Source: Halichondria panicea (lineage: Eukaryota; Porifera; Demospongiae; Suberitida; Halichondriidae). From it: a stretch of 64,000 bases of DNA. Location: positions 3,635,963-3,699,962 of the forward strand of contig NC_087382.1 in the NCBI RefSeq assembly GCF_963675165.1, read 5' to 3'. Made by a program: the position numbers and the translations under genes. Numbering within the stretch: the first letter of the stretch is position 1; the number at the start of each line of letters is the position of its first letter. Below, in pieces: positions 1 through 11,026 of the stretch. The notes below the pieces were generated by a model. That model saw nothing but the letters and a program-made list of their open reading frames with translations, was not told the DNA's origin and made no database searches.

Positions 1-500
1 AATCTGAGCAGCTTGGTGAGCAGCACTGTTCCTAAGACAAGACAAGACACAGGAGGTTCCAGTTGATCACAACACTCTCCATGGCAGTAAGAATGAAGGG
101 ATATTCCCTAACAGTAGTTCTACACTGCACTTACAGGTAGGGTTTTTCCCTATGCAATGTGGCCACCATTGATTGTTGTGCCACTGTCTAGTCTACCTCT
201 GTTTCCAAGAGCTCTCTCACTATCTGCAGTCGAGTCCAAGTTATGCCAAAAGAAAGAAAAAGAAAGGTTCTACTTTAATAGAAATCTAGTGTAGAACTTA
301 CTTTGATAGCCTGTTGCTAGCTAGCTGTAGAGATGTATTTGTTTATATATCTACCTATATAGCTACTGAGTACTGTGCTATTTTACCTCATACCAACACC
401 CACATAACCAGGAGACTCCTGCTGCTGTAGGAGGAGGCTCTGGCTCCACCATTGAGGAGGTACGTTACTGGCACACACACCTCACACATTGTGTCCACGT

Positions 501-938
501 AGTCTCATGAATCAGCCGCACTAGGAATGTCCGTCTGAGCACCACTTTAGTCTAGAGGTCATTGCACAATGGAATTTTAATTGTCATTACGTCAGTGTCA
601 AAACCAATTAGTTCCAACGCATGCAAAAGGTCAACCGCGAACGCTTGACTTAGCAGCTATGAATTTTGTTTGGCTTGCTCCAAGAACTTGCTAAAAGATC
701 AAGAAAAAAGTTGTACAGCACTAGTGCAGTCAGCATAGCTCCTTGACTGGCTAACAGTAACGCTGACTAGCGCTATAATATGAATGCGTCCTGCTGCATA
801 CACTTCTTGTCATTCTTTATTTCCTTTAATTTTGTCAATCCTTGATCTGATTAGTCAGGTCGGAATTCTGACCTGACCAAAAAGGTTTGTACTAAAGTGC
901 TCAGACGGACATTCCTAGTGCGGCTGATTCATGAGACT
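501..938. mobile_element. Nonautonomous TIR element (MITE-like), 438 bp
   Basis: About 42 bp at 501-542 is repeated in inverted orientation at about 897-938 (outer end AGTCTCATGAATCAGCCGCA). The same bases, GTGTCCACGT, stand directly left (491-500) and one base from the right end (940-949), a likely 10-11 bp target-site duplication, as in Mutator-type elements. There is no transposase ORF inside. It sits in an intron-like part of the AP-endonuclease remnant. In copy B only the left end survives. Confidence 0.75.
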
Positions 939-1591
939 AGTGTCCACGTACGTACGTATATATCCCCAGGCACTTCCTGTGAAGAAAATCGAAACGACAG
1001 AAACTACTGATGGAGAGGCTGTGAGCAAAGGGAAGGGCAAGGAAAACAAGACGAACTGGGATGGTATCGAATTGGGACAAACTAAAGACTGGAGGTATAC
1101 ATTCCAACTATGTTATCAACTGATACTGGTCACATGTACTCAGACCATGGACCAGTTCATGGAATGTGAATGGAATCAGAGCGTGGATAAAGGTATCGTT
1201 TCCTCCGTCCTAACCAACCGCATTTTATACACTGTGTACAGAATGGTGGTCTGGAGTACATTGCACGAGAATACCCAGACATATTTTGTGTACAAGAAAC
1301 CAAGTGTATTGAGAAAGAGCTTCCTATGGTAGGACAGCCACTGTACACACACACTCACCCCCCCCCCCACACACATACACTCACCACCCCCCCACACACA
1401 CACACTCACACCCCCCCCACACACACAACCCCCCCACACACACACTCTCACATAACCCCCCCACACACACACACTCACCCCCCCACACTCACACAACCCC
1501 CCCCCACACACACACAACCCCCCCCACACACACACTCACCCCCCCCACACACACACACAACCCCCCCTACACACACACACACACACACACA

Positions 1592-1686
1592 CAGAACCAG
1601 CTCGGTATTCCTGGCTATTTTGTACTAAAGGGGTGCTCAGACAGACATTCCTAGTGCGGCTGATTCATGAGACTTGTGTCCACGTA

Positions 1687-1723
<37 letters not shown>

Positions 1724-1768
1724 ACACACTCTCACATAACCCCACCCCCCACACACACACACTCACAG
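1592..1768 (+). repeat. Copy A-only insertion: MITE end plus duplicated exon start
   Basis: The start of the exon at 1769 (AACCAGCTCGGTATTCCTGG) is present twice in copy A, at 1593 and 1769. Between them lie the right end of the 501-938 element (about 1635-1674), its flanking GTGTCCACGTACGTA and a CA tract. Copy B has the exon start once and none of the insert, so this is a later rearrangement. Confidence 0.75.
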
Positions 1769-2579
1769 AACCAGCTCGGTATTCCTGGCTACCACGTCTA
1801 CTGGCACTCCACAGAGAAGAGGCTACAGCGGTGTGGGGTGAGGCATATTCACCAACTGTTGTGTGGTTAGTTACAAGTATTGTGCAGGCTGTACTCCAAA
1901 GAGAAGCCAATTTCAGTGACCAATGGTTTGGGAATTGAGAAGTTTGATTGTGAGGGTAGGATCATCACTGCTGAATATGAGCACTTCTATTTCCTTACAT
2001 CTTGTAAGTTGGTTCTGATTTTATTTAGATTCCTATTGTCACTGTTATGTTGTGCCCTGTGTATATAGATGTGCCCAATGCTGGTGATGGCCTCAAGAGG
2101 CTCTCGTACAAGCAAGACTGGGATAGGGACCTCAGAGAGTACATGAAGAAACTAGATCTCAGTCCTTCTCTGTGGGGACCTCAATGTGGCCCATAAAGAG
2201 ATAGGTACCTTCAGAGTTTGCCTTGACTTTGTGTACATGCATGTATGTATCTACGTGTAGATTTAAAGAACCCCAAGACAAACACAAAGACAGCTGGTTT
2301 CACGCCCGAGGAGAGACAGGACTTCACAGAGCTACTGGAGGAGGGTTTCGTGGACACCTTCCGTCACCTGTACCCCGACCTCTCTGGAGCATACACTTAC
2401 TAGTCATACCGGTTCAACGCCAGAGCCAAGAACACTGGCTGGTGAGTGCTCTCGCATTACTCTAGCAATAGAGTGTATCTGTGTTATCATGTCCACGATC
2501 CTGCTACTAATACCCAACACATGCACACACTGTCTTAGTTATCCACCACCCCACCACCCACACACACCACACACACTAG

Positions 2580-4697
2580 ATGACAAGGCAAAGAAGGTAG
2601 CCTCACAGGCACAAGCAGACGCTCGCTGGATCATAAGAAACACAAAGCCTTGTCCACACTGCAGGTACGTTGGAATAGAGTATAGAATCAATAGAACAAT
2701 AATATTTAGAGTTACTGTACATAATTATACGTTTCATTGTTGTCTGATTTCATATTTCCTTATAGAGCTCCAATTCAGAAGAACGACGGATGCAATCACA
2801 TGCCTTGTAAACAGGTACGGGCTTAACATAATTATTAGACTGGAAACAGCTGCACCTAGTTCATCTTTTGTTGCCTCTAGTGTCGCCATGATTTCTGCTG
2901 GGTGTGTCTTGATCCATGGAATCTACATAACCATAGAACTGGCGGATACTTTACGTAAGTCGTACATTGCCAATATACATTCAAAAACGCTCTTACAACT
3001 GATTGTCATCTATAGCTAGCTATGTGTACTAGTTTTGCTGTTCTCATAACTTTTTCAGTTCATATTTCACACAAATGTCACAAATGATATGGGCAACAGA
3101 TATCAATCTTGTCTATTGACCTAGCTCCCTCCTTTTCCTTCGTAGTGTGAATCGGTACCGTTGCAGTTTTAATTAAATACTTTTTTAGAGGCCATTCCAT
3201 GAAATTCAGTTGTCTATTGACCACCCTCCCCTTTGTAGCTTTAACCGGTTCACTGCTCACGAGAAGGCCAACACGACAGTGGAGAGGTCCAGAGGAGACA
3301 TGGAGGCTGCCTATGTTAAGAAAGCTACAGAGGACCTTCAGTCGCACACTAAGAGATTCCAGCATTATTATGACAGATACAACAATCATCTACACAGTCT
3401 GGATGTAAGTGGTGGAGCGGGAAAAATCTCTAGACAATTCTAGCAAGTTTAGTTTAGCTAGTTTTGAGTGCCCATAACTTGACTTTGGAAGGTCCAATTT
3501 CATGTAGGATGTGTTCTGTAGCTCTAAGAGAGGTCTATTTATCAAAATGGGGTGTGTTTAAATCATGTAGGCTAATTTTTTTCTCCTTGTCAGATTGAAA
3601 TGAAGTTGCTTCCAGAGTCTACTGGTAAGATGAGAGAACTGGAAAGACTCGGACTGGCTCTCGACAAGAAAGGTACGATGTTTGTGCATGTGCATTTATT
3701 ATAATAGCTGCTTAGTAATATTGAAATATGACCTTAATTTGGAAGTTCGTACTGTACATATAATACTACATATTTTTCTTTATAGTGGCTCGGGTCAAAG
3801 GTCAACCTGATGCCACCATTGGGGTGAACTCTCCTCTCACTCCACAAAAGAAAATCAGTGTTTTCACAACTGGAGAAGCGAAAAACTTTCTCGACAATAT
3901 TTTCCGAATTCTGCTGAGAGCGAGGAGAATCCTGTCAGCCTCGTATTGCATGGATACTTCATCCCTGATACAGATGAGGAGGCCCTGGGGGCACATGAAG
4001 TATTGCAGGTGAGGGCAGGTGGCTAATCGTGACAGCAGATTATGGTGTATGGAGAAATAGTGAAGTATTTCTTTAAACGATCACAACTTAAATGTTTATC
4101 TACTTGCGCGAAGTATTCTATTTTGGTAGAATTTACTACGTGTACCATTGCATTGTCGAGTGTAGCAGCGTTGTCTAACAGCCTACTGTATTTGGTATGT
4201 CACTTTCCAACACACACTCACACACACACACGCACACCCACACACACACACACTCACACACACACGCACACCCACACACACACACACCCCACACCCCTCA
4301 GGGCAAACTAGAGGAAGCAGTGGAGGTTGTCTCGGAGATGGTCAATAGACAATACCTCCAAACACCACGCTCTAAAATGAACGAAGCCGCTGGAAACGTC
4401 GACTACCTTTGCAGCGAATATCTCACCGAAATGTCCGTGGTCGCGACAATCGCCGATCTGGCAGTAAAAGAAGCGGAAAAGCCTCCACCTCCACGTGCCA
4501 CCCCGCCCACTCCACGGAAGGACAGCCCGCCCCCTCGTATGGGGGTGATTCCCCTCGGCTTTGGACCAGACGTTCCCGACCAACCGGATGGAGAGAGGCG
4601 CTTCCGTTTGATTGGTCTATTGAATCCCGACGGAACGTTGCATATTTTACGAGTACCAGAAGAGGAGTTTCAATTTCTTAGGGCCCCAGCAGACTAA
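2580..4697 (+). pseudogene. RBR E3 ubiquitin ligase 3' half (ANKIB1-like), disrupted, copy A
   Basis: Exons at 2580-2664, 2766-2814, 2881-2954, 3239-3404, 3594-3672, 3786-4008 and 4302-4697 splice into the RING2 and C-terminal helical region of an RBR ligase. Signatures are NTKPCPHCRAPIQKNDGCNH, CRHDFCWVCL, then RFQHYYDRYNNHLHSL, ARRILSASY, and VNRQYLQTPRSKMNEAA, closest in my memory to ankyrin-and-IBR protein ANKIB1. RBR ligases pass ubiquitin through the RING2 Cys. RING1 and IBR are absent; the AP-endonuclease remnant lies directly upstream. One base is missing near 3951 relative to copy B, which breaks the reading frame. The last RING2 zinc ligand is Phe (TTT at about 3240) where copy B keeps Cys. 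Confidence 0.8.
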
Positions 4698-5381
4698 TTA
4701 GCGTTATGTGAATGTACTTGTGAACTACATGTATATAATAATTATGAGTATTCTGTTCAACAATTTAGCTGTGTGTGTGTATTTATAAACATGTTATTTT
4801 TCATGTTGTTTGCACAGTCGTCATTAATATTTTGTTATTAATTAAAAGGCACCTCTGCCCCGAAGCAGCCATTGTGATCAAACTCTGCAGATCCACCCCC
4901 TTTCTATGGTTCGTAACATGCCGACTGTTTCATATTTTAAAGACAGAATAATCACTATTATTTATGATAATAATTATGCTAGACTAGCCAATTAGCGTTA
5001 ATTGCAATGGTATCTCATACCCCCCCCCCCCCACTCAAATATATACCCGAAGCATTTGAACACTAAAAAGCTAGCTGCAAACAAAGCACTGCATGTCAGT
5101 CGTCACTAGCCTGTTTTACCATAATATTATAGTTAGAGAACAGGCATTTTTAGATGTCTGATAATACCCCCTGCATGTACATGTACCCTATGATTTATTC
5201 ATGAACATGCATGCAGTCACATGTGTAATGGAATTCCCCTTACACACAATAGAGGGTGTGTCTGGCATGTCTATGGTGAGGGTATTCATATCATTCCAAG
5301 AATACCAGCTAGTGAATATAATCAGTGAACCAATTCTCTGCAGTCTACACACATATCTGAGTTCCTAGCAGAAACTATAAT
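4698..5381. other. Intergenic stretch upstream of the ROCO-type gene
   Basis: It holds the 3' flank of the RBR remnant, a C homopolymer near 5021-5033 and AT-rich DNA. The promoter of the ROCO-type gene should lie here, but no convincing core element stands out. Confidence 0.5.
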
Positions 5382-8300
5382 ATGGGACAGGAACAGTCTG
5401 CTGAGTAAGTGATGGTCTTACAGCCTAACATTTTTATTGCTTTTAAACAGGAAACAGGCCAAGGAGTTATTGAATGCTGCTGAGAATGGCAATGTAAGCA
5501 AAGTGAAGTCCCTGCTGGCACGTGGGGCCAACCCCAACCACCCCGAGTGCTATCCATTACACACTGCTTGTAGGAATGGTCACCTGGAGATAGTGAAGGC
5601 ACTTGTTGAGGCTGGGGCAGACACTGAGAAATGGAATGATTGGGGCATGTCTCCTGTTGGTTGTGCAGCCATGAAAGGTCATAAGGAGGTGTTGGTTTAC
5701 TTGATCAGGGATTGCAAGTGCAGCGCTTGTGAGTAGTTTTCCATTCACTAGCAGTTGCTACATAACTCCCCCGGCCAACCCTATATATAGCAATTTTTCA
5801 CATTGCAAATATTTTTGTGGGACTTTAATATCAGTTTAATTTGTAATGAATACGGAATACATGCATGGCTTGGGCTTCTTAATTTTGAATGAGTTGGTTA
5901 TGTACACGAACTATGCGTTCGAGGCCTTGAGGGCCTGGCTTAGGGATGGACATTTAGTTCCTTACAAATGCACCAGTCCTGTAATATTTAAATATTAGTG
6001 ATACCAACATTCACTTGTGTATAGATACCAGGGACCAGAACAACGATACTCCACTCCACGATGCATGCCAGTATGGTCACCTAGGTGTGGTGCAGTACTT
6101 GGTGGAGGAGGCCCACTGTGACATCAGTGAGTGTATCATAATTTTGTCTGTCCTTGTGTACAAATTTGTTGTTATGAACACTTTCAGATCTACGGAACAA
6201 CTTCAACCAGACTGTACTTCATACAGCCTGTCACTACCTACTTATAATTGGTGAGTCGAAGTAATTAGAGATTATAGTAACTACATAGCCCTAAAAGTAC
6301 TTGTTTGTAACAAACCAGAAATAAGAGTATATGCATGTAATAGATATAGCATGGGAGACCGAGTGTTTTATGAAATATACAGGTACAAGCATAAGGGTGA
6401 AGCTCCGAGGGCGAGTTGCTTGCATATTTCAATAAAACACGAGGATTCTCATGCTATAATATTATGCAGGACGACCCCTTACCAAAACGTGTAATAAGAA
6501 CACGGAAGGAACTGTATGACTTTTATTACATCCTTGTAACCGATATAAAATTATAAGATCCTTACAATACAGTGCATGTATTATTATAACCAACTGCATT
6601 CCCGTTCAATACTGTAACTTTAGATACGATATGGACGCTTTCCGGTAAGCTTGCAGTGGTGAAGTACTTGGTTGAGAAGGCTAACTGTGACATCAGTGAG
6701 TTTATTTAAATGTAATGTGTATACAATCTCTTGACCATTAACATGCACATCCAGATGCAACTGATAAGCGAGGCAAGACACCACTTGACTTAGCTAGTGG
6801 TTACGAGGACATTGTTGACTACCTCAAGACTCGACAGGAATCATCTAGACAATCAGGCAAGTTATGAAAAAACATTTCACCGGCATCCTAAATAATTGGC
6901 ATAGCTATACATTATAAAGAAATTAGTGATGTGCATAATGTTATGTTTATACGACTCAACAACTGTTACTCATGGCAACCAGTCACGACGTTATGAACAT
7001 ATTTAACCGAAATTGTTATCAAGAGGAATTCCTAGTAAATTGTTATCTGAGTACATTTTCCTCAATGAAGTAAAAAATGTCATGCCAGCAAAGGCTTCGC
7101 CATGCATACAGTAATTATAACTATACTTTACCATAGCTATATATAATTTTATAGTCAGTCACATTTACTTCCTTGTACATTCATGCAGGAAAAGATGGTG
7201 TTGGGAGTCAAACAGCTGTTCCACTCACACAAGACGAGGCTGATGCTCTGCAGAAGCTTCTCGAGGGAGCACAAGTCACCATTGGTCATCCCATTGTTGC
7301 TGGCACAACCACTCTGGAGGATGTTCAGCAGCTGCTTACTCAGAGAGGACTGGAGATTATGGCCAACGACCTCAGGACAAGACTCAGACTAAGTAAGCTT
7401 AAAATTACTATTTTTAGTGCTTATCACATGATCTCCAGTCAATCAGTTTAGCTTAAAGTAGTCACACGACCGTGATTTGTAATCTCCACACTTAATTGAT
7501 TACTTGCCGAATGGTTCTCGCTAAAATTTCAATGTTTGTTATTTTTCATATGATCAAAGTAACTTAATCTCTACTAATTTCTCCATAATTATAGTTATGA
7601 CTGAGCAACAAAGAAACCTCGAGATACTCAACAATCTAATGACAGATGAAGACACTATCGATGTTTGCTACCCAAGGCTATTTCTTGTTGGGCCGCCATC
7701 TGTTGGCAAGACGACCACACTCAATCGACTGCTGGGGGAGTTTGAGAACATTGACTCTGCTGGAGACAAAGCCAAGCTTAGAAGCACACTGCTTGCTAAC
7801 TGCAAACAAATACTTGCCTTCGTTAATGAAAACACAGCAAAATGGTTGTCATCCAAAGATGTTGACGAAGAAACAAAGCTGTTGTTTGGCTACTTGCGTG
7901 AATCTAAGTCTGAAACCACTCCTAACAAAAAGAGAAGCATCGCAACCTCAACCGATTCTCCTGTATTAATACCCAAGCAAAAAACTCGATCTAGACATCC
8001 CACAAAAGGGTTTCCGAAAGAAAGCAGATCACCACTACACCAAGCCACAGCTACTCAGCGTACAACAATAAGTCAACCAAGAAGCAAACTACTACCAATA
8101 AAATCAAAATTACAACAGCTAATAAAGAATGCTGACTATTCCAAAATGGCCGATTTCCTTGGCGATATTTTACTGAACATTCACGACATCGGAGGTCAGC
8201 CAGGCTTTTTGGAAATGCTACCAGCCCTGAGCACTGGTCCGGCCATGTATCTAGTGTTCTTAGATCTCAGTAAGGAACTTGACAAGCTGTACAAAATACC

Positions 8301-11026
8301 TTTCAGTCGAGATGGTATGGAAATTATTCCCTTCAATTCTGTTCACACTACAGAAGCCACAATCTCTCAAATCCTCACCTCTATTGCCAGTGTCCATTGC
8401 ATCTCAAGAGATCCCACTCCTCTTATTGATGTTGGCAGAGCTAGTGATGCTCTTAAAGAAAGAATTAAAACATTTAAACAAGTTAAACCGGTAGCAGCCT
8501 TGATAGGCACACACAAAGACAAGCTGACCGACCCCGAGAGACAAATCAGCGAGAAAAATGAGGCACTTACAAAAGTTATCAATAAATTCCCCGAAATTAT
8601 TATTTCTCCAAGATCAAAACAGCAGAATATTGAGCACAGCGAACCTATAGACGGAGCCCATACACAATCAGGTTCAAAATCTTGTTTCTTCTCAGTAGAT
8701 AACCTCAATGGAACTGAAGTGTCTGACATCGGCCCCGTTCGTAATTTCTTAAGTCGAATAATTTTGTCTCGCTTCAAAAATGCTTCTCTTCCGATTCGAC
8801 CGAAATGGCTCATTTTTGGGTTGCTTCTTCGAAAACAATTTCAAATAGCTACAATTGAAGATTGCTTTGAATTAGGAGAAATGCTAGAAATGCAGAAAGA
8901 AGAAGTAAAAGTGTGTCTCTGGTATCTTCACAATTGTGTTGGTACGATCCTCCATTACACCAACGTACCTGGTGATGACGGTTGGCTCAAGGGTCACGTG
9001 ATCTGCACTCTTCAAGCTATCTTTGATAGTATCAGCCAGTTTATTCTTCTTTCTATGCGAACGCTTCACTCAGGAGGTCCAGTTACCGACTACGAGCAAG
9101 CCGAGTTGGTTAAGAAGGGACAGTTCTCGATCAAATCCATTGAGATGTGTTGCAGAAACGTGGAAATGTCTGAACTTATTCCCGCAAAGCATCTCATTAA
9201 GTTATTGGAGCACGTCAAACTTCTGTCCCCGATATCTCATAAGGATAAATCATCAGTGGAAGTTGTTCGCACTACCTACTTAATGCCGGCTGTTTTGGAA
9301 TGTGCTTCACAAGAGGAGCTGGCGAACCCACCTCCATCAGACACCAATAACCCAGAACCACTCCACATCACGTTCAGCTTTGGTTACGTACCAACAGGAG
9401 TCTTCTGTGGGCTCATCACTCGACTAGTTTCCCAAGGCCGCCATGGAATACTCGGATTGACGTGGGAGTTGGTGGAAGATGGTGTCAAGAGAAACTGCGT
9501 CTCTTTTCTGATTGCGAAATCAAATAAGATAACGTTAATATCGCATGAAAGAAGTTACGAAATACGAGTTACTCGAAATCACGCCCGTCTCTCCCTGCAC
9601 GACCTTTGCACCTATGTTCTCTCGGTAGTTCTCTACACTCTCACGAGCATGTACGAGCAGCTAGTCCCACAAGTGGCGTTCCAGTGCCCATGTCCTGGTC
9701 ACAGCTCAAGCAGAGATCACAATTCCTTGTGTATTCTGACAGAAGATGTATGGATTCAGTTTCTGTGTGGCAGTAATCCCGTTACCTTGAGGAAGGAGCA
9801 GACAGTTTGGCTTGGAAAGGTGTGTGTACAGTTAGCGTACGTAGAATTATGTTCATGTGTTCTTGCATAATGTTTCCATTCATTCTACAGACCAAGAAGG
9901 TTGGTGAGGAAACTAAACTAGAGGTGCTAAAGTTTTCTAAGGATAGTTTCTCCTTTCACTGGATTAAAGAGGGTCAGATCAAGACAACTGATGATCGGCC
10001 CAACACTCTGAGTTTCCCGAGTGTGAGAGAGGAGGACTTTGGTCACTACCAGTGTGAGGTGAAGGATACAGCTGCTGGGAAAGTGCTCCTCACTGTCTAC
10101 AGAGCTCTCTACAAAGAGAAGACAAGTCAGTTAACTGAGTATGATTAAGGATGTACTTACTTTTAACATCACATTTACTTTAGATGAAATCTCTACTAAA
10201 AGGAATGAAGAGCCAAAAAGCTATGACACTACCAGTACATCTATTGTAAAGATGCCATCATCAGGTTTGATTGTTTCTACGAACTGTTCGACAAACACTG
10301 TTGTTCACTGATCACTCCTATATAGATGAGGGGTCCCTGTCATCAGAAAGGCTCAAACCCTCAGCAGATCCAGTCCAGAGAGTTGGAACTACATCAGCTG
10401 GTGAAGACAATCAAGTCTGTACTAGAATATTAGGTATATTTCCTGAAGTAGCTATGTATGTATGTATGGTTATTTAATGTCTGTCCCTCTACAGGATCAC
10501 CTGCTAATCAAGTCGCTCTCCAAGAACTAATGAGGCGATACAATCTGACTGACGAGCAACTCAACCGTGAAATAGTGGACTCCGATACTCCCATAATGGC
10601 CTTAAATTTTGATGATGTGGAAATGTATTCAACTACAATGAAACTAGCTATTGCTGAACAAGCTGACGTAAAGAGGTTGAACAATAGCGAAGGAAGTCGA
10701 GCAGCCATGATGAAGTGCCTGCAAGTCTGGAAAGAACGTGATCCTTTTCAAGCAACTTACAGAGCTCTACTGGATATCGCACTGAGATTGGGGAAAGGAG
10801 AAACAGCTGATAAAATCTGTCGGCAATTGTCCCAACGTAAGTACATGTGTATCAGTGACCCTCCCCCTTTTCCTCTCCCCTCTAGAAAGCAACGAGTATA
10901 GCTATCCAAACAGTTTGACTGCAATCACACCTTCTATATAATTAATTTTTACAAAACACCTGCATACATAATTATATACCGTGATTATTTCCACTTTTCC
11001 TGATTGCAGATCGTACACTGGACTGA
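5382..11026 (+). CDS. Ankyrin-ROC-COR GTPase-Ig-death domain protein, copy A (1283 aa)
   Basis: Thirteen exons join in frame: 5382-5404, 5451-5728, 6025-6126, 6188-6250, 6624-6695, 6755-6856 (GC donor), 7189-7392, 7595-9819, 9891-10125, 10184-10264, 10326-10433, 10495-10836, 11010-11026. Residues 8-213 are ankyrin repeats. Residues 282-1023 are one long exon with a Ras-of-complex GTPase: Walker A GPPSVGKT (314-321), DIGGQ (479-483), THKD (587-590), then a COR-like region from about 680. Residues 1024-1101 form an Ig-like fold (FHWIKEG, DFGHYQCEV). Residues 1165-1278 form a death domain (KCLQVWKERDPFQATYRALL). There is no signal peptide or membrane segment, so it is probably cytosolic. The N-terminus MGQEQSA fits an N-myristoylation site. 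The order recalls DAPK1 without its kinase, plus an Ig domain. Roles in innate immune or death signalling are inference. Domain names come from motif reading, not a profile search. Confidence 0.85.
6345..6458. repeat. Foldback element in an intron, copy A
   Basis: TATAGCATG...GTGTTTTATGAAATAT on the left is matched in inverted orientation by ATATTTCAATAAAACAC...CATGCTATA on the right, with a spacer of about 50 bases. It lies between ankyrin exons 4 and 5 and has no ORF. It is a small MITE-like element that predates the duplication, since copy B has it too. Confidence 0.65.

Larger units (their letters stand above)
410..2441 (+). pseudogene. AP endonuclease (APEX1/ExoIII-like) pseudogene, copy A
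   Basis: Exon-like blocks at about 410-462 (weak), 967-1094, 1156-1192, 1242-1328, 1769-1837, 1888-2003, 2069-2204 and 2261-2441 encode the APE1 family fold. Visible motifs are SWNVNGIRAWIK, DIFCVQETKC (the metal-binding Glu), [34 protein letters not shown] and GFTPEERQ...FRHLYP. The family repairs abasic sites in nuclear and mitochondrial DNA. The gene is dead as it stands. The exon at 1769-1837 is out of frame at the GYSGVG motif, the exon at 2069-2204 is shifted before GDLNVAH, and TAG at 2401-2403 replaces the Trp expected after AYTY. No exon for the C-terminal catalytic SDH region follows. Copy B shares these lesions. Confidence 0.85.

Noticed and set aside
931-1332. 133-codon frame taken as a gene
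   Set aside because: It reads through introns of the AP-endonuclease remnant; the real motifs lie in several frames.
1326-1628. Open frames of Thr-His-Pro repeats (and Cys-Val-Gly on the other strand)
   Set aside because: They translate CA/TG microsatellites. The same holds at 4197-4311, 18218-18412, 38551-38767, 43923-44252, 58410-58681 and 63482-63840.
5375-5602. Minus-strand frames opposite the ankyrin exon
   Set aside because: Shadows of the ankyrin coding exon with no start context or domain.
8367-8813. 148-codon open frame on the minus strand
   Set aside because: Antisense shadow of the GTPase exon, repeated identically in copy B because the exon is identical. No independent coding sign.
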